Positions 1-10,278 of a stretch of 64,000 nt of DNA are shown here, in pieces (the stretch's first letter is position 1; every line of letters begins with the position of its first letter). The stretch comes from Pomacea canaliculata (taxonomy: Eukaryota > Mollusca > Gastropoda > Architaenioglossa > Ampullariidae). The notes below the pieces were generated by a model. It did no database searches. It worked only from the letters and a program-made list of their open reading frames with translations, and had not been told where the DNA came from. Location of the stretch: assembly GCF_003073045.1 (NCBI RefSeq), contig NC_037597.1:6382717-6446716 (forward strand), in the 5' to 3' direction. The position numbers were made by a program, and so were the translations under genes.

Positions 1-569
1 AATATTAGAAAAGTAACAAATGACAGTCCCCCCCAGTTGCGCCTCTTGACGCTCGTAAGATCGGCAAACCAGCCAACGACAAATACACTTCTTAAAATCT
101 GATGAACTGAGCCACACTCACTGTTACAAATACTACTGGATCGTGACAGAACTCTCCTGTAAAGAAGAATAATTTTCTGCTTTCCTAGTGGCAGGTGAGA
201 ATGCCGAGGTTTGAAGGGTTATATCTTCAAAATAAAGCATAATTTTATATTTAAATTTTGGGAATGATTTTAAAATAAATTTAACCTGATCATAAAGAAA
301 AAAATGTTGCACTTGCGTGTTCCTTTAAAGAAGAAACGACCATAGTGAGACACTCACACCCACAAAAAAACACTCGCCATCCGCCCACGTTTTCCGGTTC
401 TAGTTCTCATTAAACAAAAACAACAAAAAACCCACCAGAAGGTTTATGACATGGAGTAAATAGAGATTACAGCAACATTTTTGAAAGGAACTGTATATTG
501 TCTTGAACATGTCATTTACTAATATAAAAAAAACTCACAATTTGTCGTCTTTCATTGTTTATTTGACAG

Positions 570-1074
570 GTTTAGTGAGCTAAAAAGCTCCAAAATACCC
601 AGCATTCTCCTGGAGCTGGCCTTTGGCTACGGTCCACGTCAGTGTATCGGCATGCGTCTGGCGCTTCTGGAAATCAAGCTCGCTGCCGTGCGCATCCTGC
701 GTCACTTCCGGTTTCTTCCGTGTGAAGACACGCCGGTAAGTGTATGTTATTTATTGTGCGGCTAATTACTGTAAATACCAAATTGTTATTGTGAATAGAA
801 GTATAATACTCTAGTGAAGTATCAGTCTCCATGAAAATAATTCATCGTACAGCAATGTGAAATAATGTATTAAAAAAAGTAAATTTCATTTCTTAAAATT
901 TAAGATTTATTAGGTGACATATAACTAACACACACAGCGATTAAAAGATTGTCAAAACTGCATTGTTCTCTAATGTTTTGCCCTGTTATGGTCCAGGACA
1001 AGATCGAATTTGGGACATCTGGACTCACTTCACCCACGAAGCCTCTCAAGCTGAGAACCGAACTCCGTGAGTGA
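570..1074 (+). CDS. Cytochrome P450, CYP3 clan, copy A (last two exons only)
   Basis: This is the 3' end of a microsomal cytochrome P450. Exon 570-735 follows a TTGACAG acceptor and encodes the haem-binding loop [10 protein letters not shown], with the cysteine that ligates haem iron, and the L helix. Exon 997-1074 encodes the last 26 codons, ending LRTELRE and TGA. The window opens inside the preceding intron, which aligns with intron 12 of copy C from about 19143 and lacks the hAT insertion found there. The two exons carry no lesion. Substitutions relative to C are few (for example KIPS for KLPS, and TSGL for KSGF in the last exon). Earlier exons lie upstream of the window, so whether the whole gene is functional cannot be judged. 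Confidence 0.93.
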
Positions 1075-2653
1075 CATCAGGATGCCTCTCTCGAGGAACT
1101 GGAACCGTGCATGTGATGAACTGTATGTTCTGACACTATATTGAGTTCAAATGTTTGCTCTCAAGGAAAGTGATGTCAGCTTATCTGTGTACTGCACACT
1201 TTCTAGCCTTTATTAACCTTTACATCTATAGCTACAGTCTGAACAATAATTTAGTGCGCTATGAATCGGGATTTCAGAGTAATGTCAAATGACAATCATT
1301 TGATTAAAGCTTGCGGATTTTAAATGATAAAGACCCACTTGTTACAGCAAACGTCGTTTGAAAAGGTTCTTTTCATTTTTCTTAAAGGTCAACTCGAGTG
1401 TAGCAGCTAAGCTGTTAAAATAACTGACAACTGACAGCTGATGACAATATTTTATTATACACGACACATTATGTTAAAATGTAATATGAAATTATAAATT
1501 ATATACACTTTATTTGCATCAAAAATTGTTCATTTATAATGGTCAGTTGCATGGAAATTTCACTTTTTACTTACTGGCACCTGTTCCCGTTTATTTAAGT
1601 TTCACATAAGTATAATTGTCATATTCAATTCTCTTTACACATTGTTTTTTAAGCTTACTACCTTGTGCGTGTCTAGAAAATTTTTTCATCGATTTTCACC
1701 CAGTAAAAGGTATAAAATTTTCACTAATTATTTATTTCCGGTGACAATTAAATCATTTCCAACAGTTGACAAATAGCAAAATCATTTTAATGATTTGTAA
1801 AAATTTTGGATGAGAACATTGTTATTATTATAGAGATAACTGTGGCATTTTTAGCAGGGGAGCTAATATCAACACACACCGCACTGGTGTAGAAACAAGG
1901 GATCACATTCCCCATATGTCAGCAAGCTAACTAGGCGTCCTTGTTTCGACCCCTAAAATTCTTTTCATTGCAGAAGCATGAACCTCTTCAATCATTTTCA
2001 ATCATCACTGGTACACAGACCCATATTTCAGCTCCATGTAAATCTATTGGCTGGATCTGAAAAACAGGAATAACAAATATAAATACTGTGTGTTTGAATG
2101 TGTGTATGTGTATGTGCCCGCGCCTCTGATAGTCATCGCTAGGAGGAAGGGTTAACAATGTAGATATTGTATGAGTGTGTGGTGTAACTGCATGCTGTTT
2201 AGCTCATTGCTTAGTTTGTTTAGTTCATGAGCTCCCCAGAAGAAATATTTATGTCCCTGTGACAAAGAAATAACAATAACGATTGTAGTGACGTCACACA
2301 TGGACCGAAATAGAATTAGAACATGCGAGGAAACCGTTTTTGTTCAATTTCTAAAGATTTGTATTTCCCCTTGCGATTTAATGTTCGATACATTAATAAA
2401 TGATAGGAAAGGAGTCTTTTGATTGTGATATATGTCGCTGATCGGGTAGGTCTTTAGTAAGCTGTACCCGACTGGCAGGCCTCTCGGTGCACACACAATG
2501 TGAATGAACAGTGAAGATAATCACTGGCTGTGGGACTGTGAGGACACAAACACTCAGGCGACATAACGGAGCCGAAGGTTGCGCCAGTTGTCTCCCCCCA
2601 GTAGTTCCTCCTGCTGTCTGACGACTGTAGACGTGTGACACTCTCTCCTCAAC
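1075..2653. other. Spacer between P450 copies A and B
   Basis: Contains the 3' UTR of A and the promoter region of B (CRE at 2289). An ATTAAA near 1302 is a possible poly(A) signal for A. It lacks about 0.8 kb present between B and C. No gene was seen. Confidence 0.6.
2289..2296. promoter_or_regulatory. CRE palindrome upstream of P450 copy B
   Basis: A perfect TGACGTCA, the consensus site for CREB/ATF bZIP dimers, lies about 365 bp before the ATG. The same palindrome is kept at the equivalent place before copy C. The transcription start is not known, so the distance to it is unclear. Confidence 0.5.
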
Positions 2654-3748
2654 ATGGACGTGCTGGGACTCGTCGATGTTCCTGTGTGGCTGATGTTGCT
2701 CATCATACTAGTGCTGACACTCTATGTGTAAGTACATGTACAGATGTTTTCATCTTAGAGCAGTCTCTGATGTGTAGGCATGTAGTACCCTTGCTCTGTG
2801 CCTGGAGTGTGTGTAGACATGAACTGCCGTCTGCAGATTACAGGGTTACAGACTAGACTGCACTAGACATATTTATAGTGGATCATGACGAGTTGCTTTG
2901 TGTTTTACTAGACAGATACAGTTTCTTGTAAGCAGCCAAGCGTTGTACAACACAAGGGTAGAGTACCAGTCTCCATGTAGGCGAGGTAACCCGAGGTGCA
3001 GTGTACTGTTGCTTGTCGCTACTGATGTGAGGACATTATTGGGTTACATACACAGTCCCTGATGTTGAACTTAGGATTTCGTCGACTTTTAATCGGGGCG
3101 AAATTCAAAGTTTGATTTTTTTATCCTTGGCTAGCAGTATTTTATTATAAAATAGGCTTTGAGTTAGTTGATGTTCGCCAGTTGTAGTCTACTGTAGGGG
3201 ATCACGTAGTTATAATCATCATTAGCAGCAGAAGCAGCAACAGCTGACGCTCACGTGAGTGAACACTGAACACACACATATGACAACTCGACGCCATATA
3301 ATTATGTCAGAATTACTCGCACTTAGTGCACATCCACTGACGCCTGCACCGCCCGGTACACCAGTTCTCGATGCCCGAGTTTCCTTCTCACAAACACAAG
3401 GTACGTAAGCACGCGAGCCTACCGGTGCACACACACCTACACGAACCGTGAGGAGAGTCACACAGGATATACAAAGACGGCAACACAACCTCTCACCTCT
3501 TTCGTCCTCATTGTACCTGTTAACGTGCACTTCAGTTGGAGGTCGCGCCACAGTTGGCTGACGTGTACCTAACGCTGTATGCGAATTACGTCATACATCA
3601 TGCCCGATGTCATGTAATGAGAAATCCTACCCCCCAGAAATCCGAATCTACAATGTGCATGCCTCCGACGGCCCCTTCTCGACAGTGTCAGTTAGGTAAC
3701 ACCCTCGTTGTAGGTGTCATGACCTACTTGAGATGACCCAGATTCCAA

Positions 3749-3785
3749 TGCGCAGGCGCAGGCCTGCAAGAGATACGCATGCGCA
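3749..3785. promoter_or_regulatory. Pair of NRF1-like GC motifs in intron 1 of P450 copy B
   Basis: TGCGCAGGCGCA (3749-3760) and CGCATGCGCA (3776-3785) resemble the NRF1 consensus and stand out in AT-rich DNA. The pair with the same spacing recurs in copy C. An alternative internal promoter or enhancer is possible but unproven. Confidence 0.35.
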
Positions 3786-4149
3786 GACCAGATGTCTTGG
3801 TTGTGAGAGGAGCCTACACTTGAGAAGAGTTCTGAACTCAACAACGCACTCAGTTGTGGCGGACGGTTGTGGTAAAAACTCGGTCAAATGTCAGCTGTAC
3901 AACAATAGCAACGTCACATATTTTTTTTTTAGGTTGTTTTCGTAGGGTTCGTCTATTTTTTTTTTCGAAGTGTTTGTCTAAGTTGTATCCATGGCTTTAT
4001 ATACTATTACAATGTACGCAGCCTGGGAACTGTTTACCCCTACCCTCTACAAACAAAGGCATAACTTAGTACACTACTAGAGTGCTACACTTACAACATT
4101 TCTTTGTTGTTGTTGTTTTTTATTTTGTGATGAATTAACTGGACCGTCA

Positions 4150-4375
4150 TGGATAATGACAAGCGGAAAGCAAGTATTAAAGTGGCAGTGGTAAAAATCG
4201 GCAAGCAATTTCAATTTTAAATGGGAAAAAAATTGATATAATAAGGAAATTAGATGTTGCGGATTATGGAGCACATTAAGAGCTCTGTACCTTTGCAGTC
4301 TACAACAATTTGAGAGAAAATGGGGAAACAGTTAGCAGAAATGGAACAACTGAGCAGAGGCGGGCACCGTATAAT
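4150..4375 (+). mobile_element. Pogo/Tigger-like transposase remnant in intron 1 of P450 copy B
   Basis: Broken frames here resemble the N-terminal helix-turn-helix region of Tigger/pogo (Tc1-mariner superfamily) transposases, by eye. It is the equivalent of the better preserved block in copy C and must predate their duplication. No terminal repeats were found. Confidence 0.35.
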
Positions 4376-6339
4376 CTTATAATGATACGACACACACACA
4401 CACATATATATTATTCATACACACAGTCATGGCGACTTCAACATTTTGGTATCCAAATGTTTTGATATTGAAATAGCTGCGTCTTGGAGAAAGGGCTTAG
4501 ACTGATTTATCTGTATGTCAGCTTTGTCCATTTTATATTTTTTTTTTCTCCGATCGCTCCGTAATTAATTTCCATTTTAATGTTATCTTAGGTGCACGAC
4601 ATGGAACCACGGCATATTTAAGAGCCTGGGAATACCTGGCCCCAAACCTGTACCATTCTTGGGAAATGCAATGGACTTCGTGAAGAAGGTAGCCGTAGTA
4701 TAATGCCCAGGGTTAGAGATGTGCTTGAGAGCAAAAGTGACTGTTATTTTGTCCTAACTCCTTCACATATTGTTGAACAGATTTTAGATGAACACAAACG
4801 TTTACGATTGTGTAAGTGGAAGAAAAAAGAACAAGATACAAAGCAAAAACCAATAAGACATAGATAAAACGGCGGTAACATAAACCAGGTTTGTTTTTCT
4901 TGCAGGGTTTTATTTATACACTACTAGATTGGAGAAAACAATATGGTCACGTGTTTGGGTAAGTAGAAAAGTTTACATCTACTTGGTGCGGGTATGTGTC
5001 ATAAACATTAGCATAGTATTTAGCATCATTTTATATTTTATATATATATAGCATTCCGACCATAAATATTCTAAAGATTTCTGTTCACATTTCAGAACCT
5101 TCTTCGTCTCTAAACCCATGCTTGTGTCAGTGATCTTGACATAGTGAAAGAAATACTGGTCAAGGACTTCAACAATTTTGTGGACAGATTTGTAAGAATT
5201 ATTTTTCTCGTCTCTGACAAATTTGACTTGCGCGTGCATGAGTAACAGTCAGGCAAAAAAAATGTATTAATGTTAAAAACACAACAACTACGAAGTAAGT
5301 AGTCAAAATATAAAATATCCTTTGTTGGTACTTCTTATAAGTATGTAGACAGTACTAGCATTGTCCATCATGCCATGTAATGTTCATTTTGGTGAGACTT
5401 TTAAAAAATAGTTTGTAGCTGACATCTTCCCGACGATAGTAAGCAAGGGACTATTTTTCACCGGAGGTTCAGCGTGGCAGCGTCTTCGGAGGCTGATGAC
5501 ACCTACGTTCACTGCCGGCAAGTTGAAGAACGTGAGTATATTTGTGACAACCATGTTATTGGACAAATAAAAGGATGTACAGACTTCTTCTAATGCAACA
5601 TGATGTCTGTCTCCGAGAGTTTTGTGAATATTCTTCGTACTTATTTGGTTGGTTGCATTGTACTTCTCAACTTTGGAAAAAGTTCTCAGCTTTTAATTTT
5701 ATATTATCACTTTTATTTGTCATTGATACTAGTCCTGTTTGTACTAAGTTGAGACTGTCAGTCCATTAACCCGTGGTATGTATTTTTTCTGCCGCTCTTG
5801 ATAACAGATGAGTCATTTCATGGACCGATGTGCTAAAATTCTGAAGGACAATCTCCGGGAAAAAACGAATCAGAAAGAAGTGATTGACACCAAGGAGTAA
5901 GTCTACTTTCGGTATTGCTCTGGCCCAAGTAATGTTTTTTTACAGTGGACAGAGTGATACCCAGCAGTACGTCTGGTTAAACCGTACAGGTCCAAGGAAA
6001 TATTGGTAGAATATTCTAATTTATTCTGCGGTCTTGCTAAGCGAAAAAGCAAAGATGCTAAAATCATTGGATAAATAAGACAAAATCAAACGAGAAATGA
6101 GTTACGAAAATAAAACTCGTGTTTTAAATATATTTAATATATATATATATAACTCATAAAGAGCTAATTAACTGTGTAGTGTCATATCGGTATTTAATTA
6201 ACCTTACTTAAAGACTATTTTCAAGTTCAGGTTCCATTTGCAAATATTGGCCGAAAGTCTTCTTCGCACTGTTGTGCAAGGCGTTGAGTGGCAGGTGGCG
6301 GTCGGATGTGTGAAGTCCCAGGATGTGTTAACACAGAAA

Positions 6340-6745
6340 GCCCGTGTTATTTGTTTGTTAATATTTGGTGCTACAGTATACAATACACACGAGTGTCCGT
6401 AAGACGGTCCGACAATGCATTGATTTCTCGCTTGAAAACTTGTCATGACATCACAAGAGAGAATGACATCACAAGAGAGAATGACATCACAAGAGAGAAT
6501 GACGTCAACCGGTATTGACGTATGTAACGATGACGTTAGAAAACAAGCAGACGTTTGGAAAAGAACATGGAAGCTAGATCAAAATAAAGCTTACTGATAC
6601 AGTACATCTGATGTGTAAAGTGCCAGGATGTGTTACCACAGAACGCACGTGCTTTTGTGGGTTAACTTGGGGTCGCAAGCAGACACACGGGTATCCGTAA
6701 GACTGTCCGACTATGCATTGACTTCTCGCATGGAAAACTTGTACG
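6340..6745 (+). repeat. Internal duplication within intron 6 of P450 copy B
   Basis: Two diverged copies of a block sharing TGTTAA, CGTAAGAC and GTCCGAC, followed by ATGCATTGA and TTCTCGC, lie at about 6345-6440 and 6645-6740. Copy C has one such block (about 16245-16325). The duplication therefore happened in B, or C lost one unit. Confidence 0.6.
6447..6507 (+). repeat. 18-bp tandem array containing CRE-like sites (copy B intron 6)
   Basis: GACATCACAAGAGAGAAT is repeated three times without error (6447-6464, 6465-6482, 6483-6500) and is followed by GACGTCA. Each junction reads TGACATCA, one base from the CRE, and the last reads the perfect palindrome TGACGTCA (6500-6507). The array is absent from intron 6 of copy C. 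Confidence 0.85.
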
Positions 6746-8199
6746 AAAACGTCCGTCACAAGTCGTTGGTCAGTCTGACATCTGTTCTTTCAGTGTCTTT
6801 GGCGCCTTCACCATGGACGTGGTTGCGGGGACGGCATTCGGACTGGAGACCAACTCCCAGACACAACCGGCCGAGCCCTTCGTCAAAAGCATGAAGAACA
6901 TGTTCTACAAAATGTCAGGAAGCAGAAACCAATTGCTCTCATTCGTAGGTAAGTACAAACATGCATTTTGTAGACCGAATACACTTAACTACTGTATAAA
7001 AACACATCTAAAATTATTTATTTGTAAATATCGACAAAATGAAGTAACCTTGGTCTCTCTATTGACACGTTAGTAATGAAGTGTAGCAATACGCAAATAG
7101 AAACATGATCTGATCTTTACATTTGAATGAACTTTTACAGGAATGTTCCCGTTTATGAGTCCACTCATGAAGATACTGGGCAAAGGTGCATTCTCGGGAG
7201 AAGAGTCTGACTTTCTCGTCCACTCCGTGTACAGGATGGTCGATGAAAGACGACAAGCAATAGAAGACGAAAAGGTCAGTGACTTCAAACTGCGGGGATG
7301 ATGTTTCCACCTCTGTTGCAGCGGTACGACGCCAGGAGTAAGTTAAGTGTGAGAAAAGTTATGTATGTGTGAAACATTATTTTACGAAGGATATAAACAA
7401 TATTGGAATCGCAGGAAAAGCTTTAAAATCGTTTGTTTCCGTGTCAACAGCGCACAGACTTCCTACAGCTGCTAGTCAATGCCGAGGACACTGGGTTGGA
7501 CGTCAGTCAGAAACGTGAGTAATGAACTTACAACCTTAAAAAATGTTTTCTCTACCATTTTTCTTAGACTCCTATGTCTGTTTGTGATCGCAGCAGCGCA
7601 GGCAGAAGATCTGGCAAAGCAGTCCTTTACTAGTCACCCTTCATTACAGCCGAGCTAAAATAGTTAACCATCTAGTGTGTATATGCTATGTATATGTTAT
7701 TTGTGTGTGTGTGTGTGGTGAGATGTTCTGTAATAATCTTTTCTACGTCACTTTAAAGCTATGTAAGGAATACTTTTTTAAAATGTATGTATACATAATG
7801 TCTTGTTCCCATGAAGTTTACTGTTGTCATACGTGTTAATAGGTTATTGTGTGCATTTTTCCGAGGGTATTTTGTAATCATCCATGCCCTTTAACCCCAG
7901 GTATGACGAGGGAGGAGGTTGCGGGTCAAGGCTTTATCATTCTGATCGCCGGGTACGAGACAACGGCCACCACCCTGCAGTACCTGACCTACAACCTGGC
8001 CAAGAACCAGGACGTTCAGCAGCGAGTGTACGAGGAGATGAGAGACGAGCTGGGCGATGTGAGTCCTTAACGTCACGTCAGCCTCGATGACACTTAGTAC
8101 AGGGCTGTTAGGGGTATCTGGGTAGATGACAATCAGGTTAACCAATCTTCAAGTGTGCAGTTTTTTTATGATACGGCCAGACTATCATCCGACCAAACA

Positions 8200-8546
8200 C
8201 ACCCTCTCCATCCTAACTTTCAGCTGTTGCCCTCGGGAGGGCGCTACAAGATGCCATGTGGGCGAAAAACTGCTTATCAAAGGTTCATCACCATCCCCAT
8301 CCTAAATAAAAGGCACAAGCACTCGTAGGCCTACCATATTAATTATCATCCTTCTTAGGATTTTTATGCGAGTGTGTGTTGAATGTCGTATATAGAAGTA
8401 TTTCTGTCCGTTATGCTTGTCTGTGTATATGTAGACTTACATTATGTTTGTAGGTTTGTATGTGAAGTTATTGTGAGCAAACGAAAAAAATTTTAGTTGG
8501 AATACCTTGAAGAGACAATAAAGGTTGATTTGATTTGATTTGATAA
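8200..8546 (+). mobile_element. 3' end of a non-LTR retrotransposon in intron 10 of copy B
   Basis: The frame from 8221 encodes LLPSGRRYKMPCGRKTAYQR, then the residues IPILNKRHKHS and TAG at 8326. This looks like the C-terminus of a LINE reverse-transcriptase protein. A 3' UTR follows and ends in TTGATTTGATTTGAT, a short-repeat tail typical of CR1/L2-type elements. The same insertion sits in copy C, so it predates the duplication. The 5' limit is uncertain. Confidence 0.65.
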
Positions 8547-8726
8547 TTTATTATCTCCATAAAGCACAGGTTTTCAACTCATAGTCTCGTTATAAATTAA
8601 TTTCTCGCCTGATTTTACACCTTCCCTCATTTGGATCACACTAACCACCACGTAGAAACCAGTTAAACCAATAAAAGAACTATTTATTATCTGACCTCAC
8701 AGTCTTCACTCAGTGTCCATCTAGTG

Positions 8727-8911
8727 CAGACCTGGGCAAAGGCCGGCCCGCGGGCCGGATCCGGCCCGCCTCCTGTCTCTGACCGGCCCGCCCGCTGGCC
8801 TGCCGGCCAGTACATATACTACATATACAGTATTGGGTACAACTGAGTTAACTATATTAGTCCGGCCCTCTAAAACCATCCCAATTTCTCAAAATTAATT
8901 GCCCACCCCTG
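8727..8911. mobile_element. hAT-type MITE, 185 bp, in intron 10 of P450 copy B
   Basis: The element runs from CAGACCTGGGCAAA to the inverted end ATTGCCCACCCCTG and is rich in GGCCCG near the left end. It is flanked by a perfect 8-bp target duplication ATCTAGTG (8719-8726 and 8912-8919). Copy C shows the empty site at 18302-18309 (ACCTAGTG). The 8-bp duplication and CAG...CTG ends are hallmarks of hAT elements. Confidence 0.9.
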
Positions 8912-10278
8912 ATCTAGTGTCTCATAATCTCCGTTACAATACTCATGTACCCAGGAGGACCCGACCTACGACAACGTGGGCAGACTGAAGTACCTGGACA
9001 ACGCCATCCACGAGACACTCCGGCTCTTCCCACCTGTGCCATTGTGAGTTGTATACCACAGTAATGTTGTTGGTTCCAACTGTTACTGTAATAACCAATT
9101 ATTTTCTCTCATACCTGTCTATATGTATCACCGAAGTCTTATTTTATTTTTCTTTTGATTATAAACGCATTCATTGATTTGTTTGGAGGTCTGGGGATTA
9201 TTAATATACATTAATTTGTAAATCATTGTTTAAGACACTAAGTATACTAGAAGACACAAATGTATATAGGAATTCTGAGAGACCCTAAAATAAAATAAGT
9301 ATTAAATCTCCTCTCCTCCACTCCCAACCACACAATGAACGTCAGCAGCAGAAGCGCAGTGAACACACACAAGTTCAAATTCTTGAAATTGTACTTAATA
9401 ATTATAAATAACACTTTTTTAACGTTTTAATAAAGTTTTGAGCCTTAAATTCAGACTTGACACTCTACACTTGTCAGTCACCTTCCTCTCGTCACAGGAT
9501 CACCAGAAAAGCGTTGGAGTCAAGAACCATTAAAGGAGTGACCATTCCCGCCGGTATGGGAGTAGCTATCCCCATCTACAACATCATGCACGACCCTGAT
9601 TATTTCGACGACCCGGAGGAATTCCGGCCTGAAAGGTAACTTCTAACAGTGTCAGATGTACTCAGTGACCTAAATAAATTCTTAAGCATGTTACAAATAC
9701 TACGGGATCGTAACAAACTCTCCAGTAAGGGAGAATAATTTTCTGCTTGTAAAGAAAATTTGTCGTCTTTCAATTTTTTTATTTACAGGTTTAGTGAGCT
9801 AAAAAGCTCCAAGCTACCCAGCATTCTCCTGGAGCTGCCCTTTGGCTACGGTCCACGTCAGTGTATCGGCATGCGTCTGGCGCTTCTAGAAGTCAAGTTC
9901 GCTGCCGTGCGCATCCTGCGTCACTTCCGGTTTCTTCCGTGCGAAGACACGCCGGTAAGTGTATGTTATTGTGTGGCTAATTACTGTAAGTGTTATTGTG
10001 AATAAAGTATAATACACTAGTGAAGTATCAGTCTCATGAAATAATTCATTTTACAGCGATTTGATATCATGTATTAAAAAAAGTAAATTTCATTTGTTAC
10101 AATGTAAGATTTATTAGGTGACATATAACTAACACACACAGCGATTAAAAGATTGTCCAAACTGCATTGATCTCTAATGTTTTGTCCTGTTATGGTCCAG
10201 GACAAGATCGAATTTGGGAAATCTGGATTCACCACACCCACGAAACCTATCAAGCTGAGAACCGAACTCCGTGAGTGA

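Larger units (their letters stand above)
2654..10278 (+). pseudogene. Cytochrome P450, CYP3 clan, copy B; frameshift in exon 4
   Basis: A monooxygenase of the CYP3A/thromboxane-synthase type, expected in the ER membrane. Exons: 2654-2727, 4592-4688, 4906-4958, 5096-5191, 5412-5531, 5808-5896, 6794-6948, 7141-7274, 7451-7514, 7901-8058, 8955-9043, 9498-9635, 9789-9954, 10201-10278. All splice sites are canonical and phases match copy C exactly except in exon 4. That exon is 96 nt instead of 97: CTTGTGTC at 5121-5128 replaces CTTGTTGTC. The frame then meets TAG at 5142-5144, after about 90 residues and before every catalytic motif. All other motifs remain: WQRLR (C helix), AGYETT (I helix), ETLR (K helix), FRPERF and [10 protein letters not shown]. 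With the base restored in length the gene would encode 503 residues. It may be a very young pseudogene, a null allele or an assembly error. I call it a pseudogene because the disruption is directly visible. Confidence 0.85.

Noticed and set aside
3222..3551. 109-residue open frame in P450 intron 1 of copy B
   Set aside because: The equivalent region of copy C does not keep the frame, so it is not under coding constraint.
6447..6500. Short direct repeats considered as a CRISPR-like array
   Set aside because: The repeats are contiguous with no spacers and sit in an animal intron.
7891..8145. Open frame on the minus strand across P450 exon 10
   Set aside because: It lies opposite a confirmed coding exon with conserved AGYETT; the same shadow appears in copy C at 17573-17758.
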